From contig PBKN01000001.1 in the NCBI GenBank assembly GCA_002721445.1, forward strand, positions 156,603 to 220,602: a stretch of DNA of 64,000 nt, given 5' to 3'. Numbering within the stretch: position 1 is the stretch's first letter; each line of letters begins with the position of its first letter. The stretch is from Chloroflexota bacterium (GTDB lineage: Bacteria; Chloroflexota; Dehalococcoidia; Lucifugimonadales; GCA-002723415). The notes beneath the pieces were generated by a model. It made no database searches. It was not told the origin of the DNA and worked only from the letters and a program-made list of their open reading frames with translations. Below, one piece after another: positions 27,399-36,437 of this stretch. Position numbers and translations under genes: made by a program.

Positions 27399-28385
27399 AT
27401 GGATAGAAAAAAAGTCGGGAAGTCTGATGTTGAAATTAGTGCTATAGGTTTAGGGACAACTACTTTTGGAAGAGAGATAGGCGAAGAAACAGCGTTTCAG
27501 ATAATGGACTATGCATTAGAAAATGGTATAACTTTTTTCGATACGGCTGAAGCATATGGTGGTGGTCAAGCATTTGAAAATAGGAAAAATGCATATGGTA
27601 CAACTGATATAAGAGAAAAAAGCATGGAAATGAGTTCTTCTGAATTAATTATAGGAAGGTGGATGAAATCAAGAGGGACTAGGAAAGATGTGGAAATTTG
27701 TACAAAAATCAGTGGAGGAAGAGGGAAAGCTGAAGAAATTCGTTCATCGATAGATGCAAGTCTAAAACGTTTAGGTACTGACTATATTGATATATATAAA
27801 ATACATGCACCTGATGTAAATACTCCAATTTCTGAAACCTTATCTGAGTTAACAAATCAGGTTAACTTAGGAAAAACTAGAACTATTGGAGGGTCAAATT
27901 ATAACGAATTTCAAATATCTGAGATGATAGATTCTGCTAAAAGTAATAGATATAAAAGATTTGAAATAATGCAGCCTAATTATAGTTTAGCAGTACCAGA
28001 TGCAGAGATTGATGTTTTTCCTATTTGTACAAAAGAGGAGATAGCTATTACTCCTTATAGCCCTCTAGGTGCAGGTTTTTTAACTGGAAAATATATACGT
28101 GGAGACAGAGAATCTATTCCAAAAGGAACTAGAATGGATGTTGCTCCTGGTCACATTGATATATATTTTAATGATAGAAGTTTTAATATAGTTGATAAAT
28201 TAAAACTTAAGTCTGAAGAATTGGGTGTCCCAATAACACAACTTGCAATGGCATGGGTAATGTCAAATAAATATGTAACTGCTGCTTTAGCTGGTGCTAA
28301 ATCTCCTGATCATTTAAAAAATGCAATTTCAGCATACAACTTGAAACTTGGAGATTTAAGAGACGAAATGTCTTCTTGGGGATGA
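27399..28385 (+). CDS. Aldo/keto reductase (paralogue 2)
   Basis: An NAD(P)H-dependent AKR, 328 residues, of the YajO/potassium-channel-beta-like group. The tetrad is Asp in FFDTAEAYGGG, the following Tyr, Lys in ICTKISGG and His in IYKIHAPD. An unusual insertion (ENRKNAYGTTDIREKSMEM) lies between the catalytic Tyr and the SSSELIIGRWMK helix, a loop that shapes the substrate pocket in the family. Later blocks ITPYSPLGAGFLTGKY and AALAGAKSPDHLKNAI are typical. It has a TGAGGAG ribosome-binding site and follows the DapA-like gene in the same transcription unit. Confidence 0.92.
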   Translation: MDRKKVGKSDVEISAIGLGTTTFGREIGEETAFQIMDYALENGITFFDTAEAYGGGQAFENRKNAYGTTDIREKSMEMSSSELIIGRWMKSRGTRKDVEICTKISGGRGKAEEIRSSIDASLKRLGTDYIDIYKIHAPDVNTPISETLSELTNQVNLGKTRTIGGSNYNEFQISEMIDSAKSNRYKRFEIMQPNYSLAVPDAEIDVFPICTKEEIAITPYSPLGAGFLTGKYIRGDRESIPKGTRMDVAPGHIDIYFNDRSFNIVDKLKLKSEELGVPITQLAMAWVMSNKYVTAALAGAKSPDHLKNAISAYNLKLGDLRDEMSSWG

Positions 28386-28434
28386 TATTTATAGATAAAA
28401 ATATAGATATAACCGTATTGTAAAAGGATTTAAT

Positions 28435-29052
28435 ATTTATAATAGATTGCTTTATTCATTTTCTTTTGGGTTGATAGCTGCAGTTATTGGCTGGTTAATA
28501 ATGGTATGTAATAAATTATCTGAAACGCCAGTTTTTAGAGACCCAGAGAGATTTAATTTAAATGATGAGTTGATTTTTTCTAGTGGAGCTATTACTGCTG
28601 GTTTTGTTATGGCAGTAATATTTTTTTATTTTATTTATGACTTAAACCAAATTCCAAATGAAAAAAATAAAATAACTTTTTCAGATTTATTAAAATGGAT
28701 ATTTTTTGGATTTACATTTTCTTTTTTTACATATCCAGTAATAGGTGGGGCAATTTTTATACCACTATCGGGTCTTGTTTATGCTTTTTTTGAAAATTTA
28801 ATAACTTTTACAGAAATGGTTAATGGTTCTATTGATGTAATATTCAGAGCTCCAATGAATATAATGACATCAGGAGTACCTATATTAATTTCCAGTTTAT
28901 TCGTAGGGACACTTTTTGGCCCTATATCGTATTTGGTTATTAATTTAAAAACTCAGTATTTATCAGTTTTTAATAAATCAATAATAATTGTATTGTTATT
29001 GATTTCATTGCCTTATTGGGTCCCTTTAAAAATATTAGGTAATTTTGCTTGA
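28435..29052 (+). CDS. Hypothetical membrane protein, probable ATT start
   Basis: I do not recognise the family. About 205 residues with five or six hydrophobic segments: LLYSFSFGLIAAVIGWLIM, GAITAGFVMAVIFFYFI, WIFFGFTFSFFTYPVIGG, the Phe-rich segment after it, SGVPILISSLFVGTLFG and SIIIVLLLISLPYWVPL. The only conventional start is a TTG at 28447, but that is 18 bases from the nearest ribosome-binding site (AAAAGGA at 28422-28428). An in-frame ATT at 28435 sits six bases after it and gives the N-terminus MYNRLLYS. The start is therefore given as ATT, tentatively. It follows the aldo/keto reductase by 49 bases and is convergent with the next gene. Confidence 0.55.
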   Translation: MYNRLLYSFSFGLIAAVIGWLIMVCNKLSETPVFRDPERFNLNDELIFSSGAITAGFVMAVIFFYFIYDLNQIPNEKNKITFSDLLKWIFFGFTFSFFTYPVIGGAIFIPLSGLVYAFFENLITFTEMVNGSIDVIFRAPMNIMTSGVPILISSLFVGTLFGPISYLVINLKTQYLSVFNKSIIIVLLLISLPYWVPLKILGNFA

Positions 29053-29062
29053 TAAATTCTAA

Positions 29063-30619
29063 TTAGTCATTTAACTTTATTTCATTATATATTGATTTTT
29101 CAGGGTAAATTCTATATTGGTTTCTTTTATTTAATGATTTATGTAATGCTTCCCATACAACAAGACCTGTATTGTCTACTTCAACAATTATAAATGGCCC
29201 GCAGCATCCGTGCGTTGTCATACCACTTCCAAACATTATTAAAGTATTACCAGATTCAAGTCGTTTTGCACTCGAGCAGCAGGGTGCAAAAATTCCTAAT
29301 TCAACAGGCTGTGGCCCATCTGGAAATTCCCAAACTGTACTTGCTACCATATTATCTATATCTAACCTTAACTCTAGTGCTCTTGAGTATTGGCCTCCTT
29401 CATTACTAGGTCTATAATTTCCATTATCAAATAATAAAATATTTCCATTATCTAATTGAGTAGCTGTATGTTGATGATAGAATTTATCTCTATTGTTTAT
29501 GAATTCAAAATCACTACTTTCTCCTCCTAATCTCCATTCTATATTTTCAAAGTCAGGTGAAATAGAAATTATTTGGTTTAAGTGTGCTAAGGATACAATA
29601 ATATTACCTCTATTACCTATGTCGATTGAGTTTCCATGAGACCAGTCTTCAACTTTTCTGTCTCTATCACATCCACCCCATATAGGATTTCCTGGTAATG
29701 TTTTATTTGATGAATAGGTTCTTTCTAAAGGAGATATATGATCAAATATATTCCATACTATTTTATTTGTATTAGTATTTTGATTCCACACTCCAATTGT
29801 ATCGCCTTCTTGTTTAGCTATTTTATTTGGGAGTTTAATTTCTTTAATTTCTCTTGAAAGATAAATTATTTGATCGTTTTCCAAAGCTAAAACTTCATGA
29901 TGAATTGGTCCATATGGTTTGCATATATCATCTAGTCTATTAACTTCTTTGCCGTCTGGTGTAATTTCAACTATTCCTGTAGATGTAGTTCCTCCTCCGT
30001 ATCCAGCTATATATACTATATTTCCATTTTCTTTTTTAGACATAACATATGGTTGTTCTTCATTATCAGCTTCAAAATACCATACTATGTTTCCTTTTGA
30101 ATCATATGCAGCTAAACCTAAAAAACCCTCTTGTCTGAATTCCATATATGTTAGATTAAAAGAGGAATCTCCTCCAATTATTTCAAGACTTGCATCTTTT
30201 AATGAACCTGGAAGTTCTCCAGTTATAAAACTTCCAGTTTTACTTGGTTTACTATTAACTCCATTTAATATAGAAAAAACTTCATAATTATATTGAGTAT
30301 TAGCTATTAATCTATATATATTAATTTCATAGTTATTATCATCTGTTTTTATAGTGTGTGACCTATATTTACCTGTATTTGTACTCCAGTATTCAACATA
30401 AACTTCACCTGGATATTCTATTACTCCAGTTATTTGAGCAATAAGAGAATTATTAGGATGGATTTTTGCATTAGAAGATAATATTTTTGGGATGTCTGTT
30501 GAGTTTATATTAGATATTTTATTATTATTTTCTAAATTAGAATTATTACAGCTAAAACCTATTAGAATAACAAAGAGCAATAATATTGTTAAAAAGTATA
30601 AATTATTAAATCTTTTCAT
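29063..30619 (-). CDS. Arylsulfotransferase (ASST)-like lipoprotein
   Basis: A 518-residue exported protein. Residues 1-24 form a lipoprotein signal (LLFVILIGFSC, Cys24). After a low-complexity Asn-rich linker comes a fibronectin-like segment (GEVYVEYWSTNTGKY, about residues 70-130), then a beta-propeller of the ASST type. The diagnostic block is FYHQHTATQL with the candidate catalytic His, followed by GNILLFDNGNYRP and SRALELRLD. Two Cys pairs (APCCSS, HGCCGP) in the last blades are unusual. Sulfotransfer from aryl sulfate esters is the known role of characterised family members; here it is unproven. A paralogue lies at 37474-39024. Confidence 0.85.
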   Translation of the reverse strand: MKRFNNLYFLTILLLFVILIGFSCNNSNLENNNKISNINSTDIPKILSSNAKIHPNNSLIAQITGVIEYPGEVYVEYWSTNTGKYRSHTIKTDDNNYEINIYRLIANTQYNYEVFSILNGVNSKPSKTGSFITGELPGSLKDASLEIIGGDSSFNLTYMEFRQEGFLGLAAYDSKGNIVWYFEADNEEQPYVMSKKENGNIVYIAGYGGGTTSTGIVEITPDGKEVNRLDDICKPYGPIHHEVLALENDQIIYLSREIKEIKLPNKIAKQEGDTIGVWNQNTNTNKIVWNIFDHISPLERTYSSNKTLPGNPIWGGCDRDRKVEDWSHGNSIDIGNRGNIIVSLAHLNQIISISPDFENIEWRLGGESSDFEFINNRDKFYHQHTATQLDNGNILLFDNGNYRPSNEGGQYSRALELRLDIDNMVASTVWEFPDGPQPVELGIFAPCCSSAKRLESGNTLIMFGSGMTTHGCCGPFIIVEVDNTGLVVWEALHKSLNKRNQYRIYPEKSIYNEIKLND

Positions 30620-30716
30620 AATTATTCTTTAAATTATCAACCTTTCATATTTTTGATTTATATAGGTATTTTTACTCTGTTTCTATTTCTTATATATCAA
30701 ATATTATATATGAAAT

Positions 30717-30745
30717 TTGACAAGTAAACATTATTTAGTTAATCT
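30717..30745 (+). promoter_or_regulatory. Candidate promoter for the peptide-binding protein gene
   Basis: A perfect -35 hexamer TTGACA at 30717-30722 is followed, after 17 bases, by TAATCT (30740-30745), a poor match to the -10 consensus. It lies 70 bases ahead of the start of the binding-protein gene, in the 195-base divergent region with the arylsulfotransferase-like gene. The -35 is striking in this AT-rich region; the -10 makes the call uncertain. Confidence 0.35.
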
Positions 30746-30814
30746 ATAACCTTTAAAAAAGTAAAAATATGTCAAATTGTATTTATACAAAAACCTATAA
30801 AAGGGAGGTTTTAT

Positions 30815-33004
30815 ATGCGAAAGTATATTTCAAAAATATCACTATTTGCTGTATCTCTAACTGTTTTGTTAGTTATAGCTTGTGGTGGTGATGATGAGGA
30901 AGCTGCTCCGGCGGCTGCTGCTGCACCTGCTGCTAAACCAGCTGCTGCTGCACCTGCTGCTAAACCAGCTGCTCCTGCACCTGCTGCTAAACCAGCTGCT
31001 AAGGAAGAAGACCATGATCATGGGGATACACCTGAATCAGCATTAGCAAATGGTTCATTCTTATACACAGGTCCTATGCCAACTGCCTTCAGTGAAGCAC
31101 CAATGCTTGCTGCTCAAGTTGACGCAGGTAAAATTCCACCAGTAGAAAAAAGATTGCCTAAAGCATCTGATGTTATGGTGGTTCCTGTTGTAGACAGAAT
31201 TGGTGAGTACGGTGGAACTTGGAGAAGAGCTTTCACTGGTCCTAACGATGGTCAAAATGCTGACAGAATCATGATGGATGCTGTTTTGTATTATGACTTA
31301 GATGGTGCAACAGTTATTCCTAACGTAGCTAAATCATATTCACTTAGCGCTGACGGTTTAAGTTACACTCTAAAATTAAGAGAAGGTATGAAATGGTCCG
31401 ACGGAACTGAATTTACTTCAGAGAACTTCGTTTGGCATCATAAGAATATCATCTTGAACACTGAAATTAACCCTACTAGAAAGGGTCAAATTGGTTGGTC
31501 AGGATTTTCTCCTGCTTCAATTACTGCACCTGATAAATACACAGTTGTAATTACATTACCAGAAAGAGGAGATGGCTTCTTAGATAAGTTAGCTAGCTAC
31601 TTTACTGGTGGTTGGACTTTACATGCAAGAATAGCTGATGGACTTTATGGGCCAACTCACTATGAGAAGACTATTCACAGAGACTTTGTAGCTGACCAAG
31701 CTGCTTATGATAAAGCAGTTACAGATGCAGGGTTTGATAACTGGGTAGCTTATTATAAGAGAAAAGCTAGTCCACTTCATACACAAGAATCTCCAGTAGT
31801 TTCACCTTGGATGATGACTAAGCCTATTACTGAAGAGCTTTATGAGTGGGTAAGAAACCCGTATTACTGGGCAGTTGACCCTGTTGGAAACCAATTACCT
31901 TACATTGATAAAATTTCAATGACTTTAACGTCTGACCAAGAAGTATTGAACTTAAAAGCTGCTTCTGGTGAAATTGACTTCCAGCACCGACATATCCTTA
32001 TGGATAAAGTACCAGTATTCAAAGAAAACTCTGAAAAGAGTAATATTGAGACTGCATTCTGGGCTGAGCACGGAGCTCAAGGTTCATTACTATTCAACGT
32101 TTCATACGGTGAAGGTGATGTAGCTTATGAAGTAGATCCTGAAATAAAGAAATGGTTACAGAGTAGCGACTTCAGAATTGCTTTATCTTATGGTATTGAT
32201 AGAGATAAAGTTAATGAAGTTATGTTCTTAGGAACTGGTACTCCTAAACAACCTTCATTTATGAAAGGACATCCTTTCTACCCAGGTGATGACTATGCAA
32301 ACAAGCATACAAAATATGATGTTGCAGAAGCTAATAAGAGATTAGATGCTCTTGGATTAGATAAAAAAGATTCTGATGGAATGAGATTGCGATCTGATGG
32401 TAACGGAACACTTTCCTTAGAATTAATGTATATTGCAAACTACTTCGTAGATTATGAAACTCTTGCTGAATTAATTGCTGAAGACTTAACTAAAATTGGT
32501 ATTAAGACTTTCATGAAAGCAGTTGATGTAAGTGTAATAGCTGAAAGAAGAGATAAGAATGATATCGTATTATATGCTACAGGTAGTAGAGGTGCTCGAG
32601 ATCCATTAGCATTACAGGAATGGTTCAGCATAGGTGCTGCATATAGAAATTGGTACACAGGTGGTACTGATGGATATAGTGGTACAGGTGTTGCAGCTGA
32701 TCCTTCAGTTCACCCTCAAGGTGATGCAATCAAGAGACTTGGTGCATTAGCTGATGAAGCTAAGACACTAGCTTATGGTGACAGGAAAGCTAACTACATT
32801 GAAACTCAACAGATTGTTATTGATAACATGTTTATCGTAGGTCTTGTTGGTGACACACCTGCATTTAACGGTGTTGTAGTTAAGAAGAAAAACTTCTTAA
32901 ATGTTCCTGCAAATGCACCTAACCAATCTGCACTTCAGAATCCTGGTATTGGTAGAACTGTACAGTTCTTCTTCGAAGGTGGAAAGAATGACGCAGGTAA
33001 CTAG
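30815..33004 (+). CDS. Peptide/nickel-type ABC transporter substrate-binding lipoprotein (family 5)
   Basis: A 729-residue extracytoplasmic solute-binding protein (SBP_bac_5). Its lipoprotein signal ends in LLVIACGG (Cys23). An Ala/Pro/Lys tether containing three 9-residue repeats of the form APAAKPAA-x (about residues 37-63) is followed by a short DHDHGD segment. The binding domain has LKLREGMKWSDGTEFTSENFVW, the diagnostic SBP_bac_5 stretch, and SSDFRIALSYGIDRDKV. It is longer than typical DppA/OppA. A strong GGGAGG precedes the ATG. Codons ending in C (TTC, AAC, GAC, TAC) are much commoner than in neighbouring genes, a sign of high expression. An intrinsic terminator follows directly, then the permeases. 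Confidence 0.93.
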   Translation: MRKYISKISLFAVSLTVLLVIACGGDDEEAAPAAAAAPAAKPAAAAPAAKPAAPAPAAKPAAKEEDHDHGDTPESALANGSFLYTGPMPTAFSEAPMLAAQVDAGKIPPVEKRLPKASDVMVVPVVDRIGEYGGTWRRAFTGPNDGQNADRIMMDAVLYYDLDGATVIPNVAKSYSLSADGLSYTLKLREGMKWSDGTEFTSENFVWHHKNIILNTEINPTRKGQIGWSGFSPASITAPDKYTVVITLPERGDGFLDKLASYFTGGWTLHARIADGLYGPTHYEKTIHRDFVADQAAYDKAVTDAGFDNWVAYYKRKASPLHTQESPVVSPWMMTKPITEELYEWVRNPYYWAVDPVGNQLPYIDKISMTLTSDQEVLNLKAASGEIDFQHRHILMDKVPVFKENSEKSNIETAFWAEHGAQGSLLFNVSYGEGDVAYEVDPEIKKWLQSSDFRIALSYGIDRDKVNEVMFLGTGTPKQPSFMKGHPFYPGDDYANKHTKYDVAEANKRLDALGLDKKDSDGMRLRSDGNGTLSLELMYIANYFVDYETLAELIAEDLTKIGIKTFMKAVDVSVIAERRDKNDIVLYATGSRGARDPLALQEWFSIGAAYRNWYTGGTDGYSGTGVAADPSVHPQGDAIKRLGALADEAKTLAYGDRKANYIETQQIVIDNMFIVGLVGDTPAFNGVVVKKKNFLNVPANAPNQSALQNPGIGRTVQFFFEGGKNDAGN
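30923..31003 (+). repeat. Tandem 27-bp repeat (three copies) encoding an Ala/Pro/Lys tether
   Basis: Copies begin at 30923, 30950 and 30977, each opening GCACCTGCTGCTAAACCAGC, and encode APAAKPAAA, APAAKPAAP and APAAKPAAK. The near-identity at DNA level points to recent slippage-type expansion. The repeat sits between the lipid anchor and the binding domain of the transporter lipoprotein. Confidence 0.9.
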
Positions 33005-33049
33005 TAAATAAACTTAGATTATATATCTAAAGTAGTTTAGATTACTAAA

Positions 33050-33085
33050 AAAAGGCATGGGGAATTTCCCCATGCCTTTTTTGTT
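33050..33085 (+). terminator. Intrinsic terminator after the binding-protein gene
   Basis: A near-perfect GC-containing hairpin: GGCATGGGGAA at 33054-33064 is complementary to TTCCCCATGCC at 33066-33076. It is flanked by a run of A on the left and six T on the right (33077-33082). The A-tract would also let it work on the opposite strand. It begins about 50 bases after the binding-protein stop codon and precedes the permease genes of the same system, so it probably lowers their expression relative to the binding protein. Confidence 0.9.
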
Positions 33086-33180
33086 TTATAAATAGAAAAT
33101 TTGGATTTAATAGATGAAAAAATTATTGCTATTTATATCAAAATAATATATGGTATTCTAATATAATATTAAGGATATTT

Positions 33181-34284
33181 ATGTACACTTTTTTAATGAA
33201 AAGATTTTTGTTGGGGATATTTACTTGTTTCGCAATATCTGTTATTTCTTTTCTTATTATTCAGCTTCCACCTGGTGACTTTGTAGATAGGTATGTAGAA
33301 ACTTTGTTAGGAGCTCAAGCTGCTGGTACTGAATTAGCTCAAACTATTGAAGATGATTTGAGAGTACAGTATGGTCTTGATAAACCTGCATACATTCAAT
33401 ATTTTAAATGGATGAACAAAGTTATAAGGGGAAATTTTGGATTTTCTTTGGAATACCAGAAGCCTGTTTGGGATGTTGTTCAAGATAGGCTAGTTAATAC
33501 AATTATATTAGCTGGTGGTACTATATTATTCACTTGGGTAATTGCATTGCCGATTGGTATATATTCTGCTGTAAGGCATAATTCTTTAGAAGATTATGGA
33601 GTTACATTCTTAGGATTTTTAGGTTTAGCGATACCTGATTTTCTATTAGCTTTAGCATTGATGTGGATAAGTTTCTTTTGGTTCGATGCAAGTGTTGGAG
33701 GTTTATTTTCAAGTGAATTTGCTGAAGCTGCATGGTGGTATGGAGGCCTTTGGAATATATCTCCTGGTGGTACTATATTAGGTCCAGCGGCTACTTCAGG
33801 ATGCTATGTTAGTGATATAGATCAATATGTAGATTGTGGATGGAATTATGCTAGAGCTTGGGATATGATTAAACACTTATGGATTCCAGCTGTTGTTTTA
33901 GGTACTGCAGGTACTGCGAGTTTAGTTCGTATTATGCGTAATAACTTATTAGACGAACTTTCTAAGCCTTATGTTATTACTGCTAGAGCTAAAGGTATAT
34001 CTGAATGGAAATTAATTTTGAAATATCCTGTTAGAGTTGCGCTTAATCCACTAATTAGTACAATTGGGTACATTTTGCCATTCCTTATTTCTGGAAGTGT
34101 AATTGTGTCCGTTGTATTAGCTCTACCTACTGTAGGTCCACTTCTTTTAGCAGCTTTGTTATCTGAAGATTTATTCATGGCTGCTACAATAATTTTCTTG
34201 TTAGGACTAATGACAGTTATTGGGACACTAATTTCAGATATTTTACTTGGTATTATGGATCCAAGAATAAGAATAGAGAGTTAA
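33181..34284 (+). CDS. ABC transporter permease, DppB/OppB type
   Basis: An inner-membrane permease of the peptide/nickel importer family, 367 residues. It starts with the typical single helix (FLLGIFTCFAISVISFLIIQLPPGDF), then an extracytoplasmic region, and the BPD_transp_1 core with the coupling-helix EAA loop around VITARAKGISEWKLILKYPVRVALNPL. An unusual insertion of about 50 residues between membrane segments (SEFAEAAWWYGG to NYARAWD) contains two Cys that could form a disulfide outside the membrane. AAGGATATTT precedes the ATG. It pairs with the next gene to form the channel. Confidence 0.92.
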   Translation: MYTFLMKRFLLGIFTCFAISVISFLIIQLPPGDFVDRYVETLLGAQAAGTELAQTIEDDLRVQYGLDKPAYIQYFKWMNKVIRGNFGFSLEYQKPVWDVVQDRLVNTIILAGGTILFTWVIALPIGIYSAVRHNSLEDYGVTFLGFLGLAIPDFLLALALMWISFFWFDASVGGLFSSEFAEAAWWYGGLWNISPGGTILGPAATSGCYVSDIDQYVDCGWNYARAWDMIKHLWIPAVVLGTAGTASLVRIMRNNLLDELSKPYVITARAKGISEWKLILKYPVRVALNPLISTIGYILPFLISGSVIVSVVLALPTVGPLLLAALLSEDLFMAATIIFLLGLMTVIGTLISDILLGIMDPRIRIES

Positions 34285-34287
34285 TTT

Positions 34288-35406
34288 TTGAGTACTGAAG
34301 AACAACAAATTATAATCGAAGAAGATGTAGTTTCAGTTGCATCGCAATGGCAGCTTATGTGGTGGCGCTTTAGAAAACATAAAGCTGCTTTAATAGCAAC
34401 TACTATAGTAATTTTATTTTATTTAGTCGCTATATTTGCGCCTTTTCTAGCTAGTAGTAATCCTTCTGAATCAAATGTGCCTGTGGCTTATTTACCTCCA
34501 CAAACTATTAAGTTTTTTGATGATGGTATAAGACCTAAAATTCACAAAGTTATAGGTTCAAGAAACCCAGAAACTTATAAAAAAGAATATACTACAGATC
34601 CTGAAATTAAATTACCTGTTAAATTTTTTGTAGATGGATATGAATGGAAATTATTTGGTTTTATAAAAACTACTAAGCATTTATATGCAGTTGAAGATGA
34701 AGAAGGTAATATAATTTCTCCTTATTTATTAGGAAGTGATAAGCAGGGTAGAGATCTTTTAGCTAGAATTTTGATTGGAACAAGGCTTTCTCTAAGTATT
34801 GGACTGATTGGAGTAACCTTTAGTCTAATATTAGGAATTGTATTAGGTGGAGCCTCAGGTTATTACGGAGGTTGGATTGATACCGTAGTTCAAAGAATAA
34901 TTGAAATCACAAGGTCAATACCTACTATTCCATTATGGATTGCTTTGGGAGCTTCAGTTCCAAGAGATTGGAGCGTAGTAAAAATATATTTTGCAATTAC
35001 AATAATTATTTCTTTATTTGTATGGACTGAATTAGGAAGGGTTGTTAGAGGAAGATTCCTTGCTTTAAGAGAGGAAGATTTTGTTACTGCAGCAAAATTA
35101 GCTGGAGCATCTGACAGAAGAGTTATATTAAGGCATATGGTGCCATATTTTGCTAGCCATTTAATCGCATCAACATCATTAGCTATTCCATTTATGATTA
35201 TAAGTGAAACAGCATTAAGCTTTTTAGGCTTAGGTTTAAGACCTCCTGCGGTTAGTTGGGGTGTTTTATTGCAAGCAGCTCAAAATGTTCAAACAGTTGC
35301 GCTTTATTGGTGGTTAACATTACCAGCTGTACCTGTAACTATTGCTGTTTTGGCATTCAATTTTATGGGTGACGGATTACGTGATGCTGCGGATCCATAT
35401 GGATAA
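34288..35406 (+). CDS. ABC transporter permease, DppC/OppC type
   Basis: The second membrane subunit of the importer, 372 residues. The N-terminal cytoplasmic segment QWQLMWWRFRKHKAALIATTIV and the first helix are typical. An extracytoplasmic insertion of about 75 residues (from SSNPSESNVPVAYLPP to VEDEEGNIISP) precedes LLGSDKQGRDLLARIL, the conserved start of the DppC core. The EAA loop is TAAKLAGASDRRVILRHMVP. The start codon is TTG, three bases after the preceding stop, with GAGAG upstream. The insertion is longer than in ordinary DppC and may contact the large binding protein (inference). Confidence 0.92.
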   Translation: MSTEEQQIIIEEDVVSVASQWQLMWWRFRKHKAALIATTIVILFYLVAIFAPFLASSNPSESNVPVAYLPPQTIKFFDDGIRPKIHKVIGSRNPETYKKEYTTDPEIKLPVKFFVDGYEWKLFGFIKTTKHLYAVEDEEGNIISPYLLGSDKQGRDLLARILIGTRLSLSIGLIGVTFSLILGIVLGGASGYYGGWIDTVVQRIIEITRSIPTIPLWIALGASVPRDWSVVKIYFAITIIISLFVWTELGRVVRGRFLALREEDFVTAAKLAGASDRRVILRHMVPYFASHLIASTSLAIPFMIISETALSFLGLGLRPPAVSWGVLLQAAQNVQTVALYWWLTLPAVPVTIAVLAFNFMGDGLRDAADPYG

Positions 35407-35420
35407 AATAGGAAAATATT

Positions 35421-36437
35421 ATGAATGATAAAGAAAAATTACTTTCAGTAGAAGATTTAAAAATACATTTTCCAACAGACGAAGGAATTGTTAAGGCTGT
35501 TGATGGTGTTAGTTTTGATTTAGAAGCTGGTAAAACTTTAGGAATAGTTGGAGAGAGTGGCTGTGGTAAAAGTACGGTTGGTAAAGGTATATTAAATATT
35601 CTAGAAAAACCAGGTAGAATTGTTGGTGGAAGTATATATTGGAATAGCGATGGAAACAAAGTTGACCTTGCTGCTATCAATCCTAATAGTCCTACTATGA
35701 GATCTGTTAGAGGAAGTGAAATAGCACTAGTATTTCAAGAACCTATGACATCATTTAGCCCAGTTCACTCTGTAGGAAATCAGATTATCGAGATGATAAT
35801 GCTTCACAAAGATATGAATAAAAAAGAAGCTAAAGAGTGGGCAATGGAGCTTTTTGATATGGTTGGCATACCAAACGCATCTACTAGAGTCAATAACTAT
35901 GCCCATGAATTTAGTGGAGGCCTGCGTCAAAGAGCTATGATTGCTATGGCTATTTCATGTGAGCCTAAATTATTAATTGCTGATGAGCCAACAACTGCTC
36001 TTGATGTAACAACTCAGGCTCAAATTTTAGATCTTCTTCAAGAATTACAACAAAAACATCAGATGGCTATGATTTTAATAACTCATAATCTTGGAGTTGT
36101 TGCTGAAGTATGTGATGATGTTTCGGTTATGTATTTAGGAAGAGGTGCAGAAAAAGGTCCTGTTGATTCAATATTTCATGATTCAAAGCACCCGTATACT
36201 AAAGGATTACTAGAATCGATTCCTAGTATTAATTCAGCTCAAGGTGAACGTCTTAAATCTATCGTTGGAACTATTCCAGCTCCATTTAACAGACCGAATG
36301 GTTGTACGTTTCATCCACGCTGCCCTAGTTCTATAAAAGGAGTATGTGACACTTATACTCCTAAGTATTTACCATTAAATAATGAAGAAAAAGTAAGTTG
36401 TTTTTTACATCATGATCCAGAAAAAGAGGTGGTATAG
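35421..36437 (+). CDS. ABC transporter ATP-binding protein, DppD/OppD type
   Basis: The first ATPase of the importer, 338 residues, cytoplasmic. Walker [10 protein letters not shown] is at about residues 45-53, the Q-loop is in [10 protein letters not shown], the signature is [14 protein letters not shown], Walker B is [12 protein letters not shown], and the switch His is in ITHNLG. The C-terminal oligopeptide-transporter domain has the Cys pattern CTFHPRCP ... GVCDTY ... VSCFLHHD, which coordinates an iron-sulfur cluster in characterised DppD proteins. It overlaps the next gene by one base at TAGTG, implying coupled translation and equal amounts of both ATPases. Confidence 0.95.
   Translation: MNDKEKLLSVEDLKIHFPTDEGIVKAVDGVSFDLEAGKTLGIVGESGCGKSTVGKGILNILEKPGRIVGGSIYWNSDGNKVDLAAINPNSPTMRSVRGSEIALVFQEPMTSFSPVHSVGNQIIEMIMLHKDMNKKEAKEWAMELFDMVGIPNASTRVNNYAHEFSGGLRQRAMIAMAISCEPKLLIADEPTTALDVTTQAQILDLLQELQQKHQMAMILITHNLGVVAEVCDDVSVMYLGRGAEKGPVDSIFHDSKHPYTKGLLESIPSINSAQGERLKSIVGTIPAPFNRPNGCTFHPRCPSSIKGVCDTYTPKYLPLNNEEKVSCFLHHDPEKEVV

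Noticed and set aside
30901-31003. Possible CRISPR or regulatory direct repeat
   Set aside because: The 27-bp units are contiguous without spacers and in frame, encoding the protein linker.
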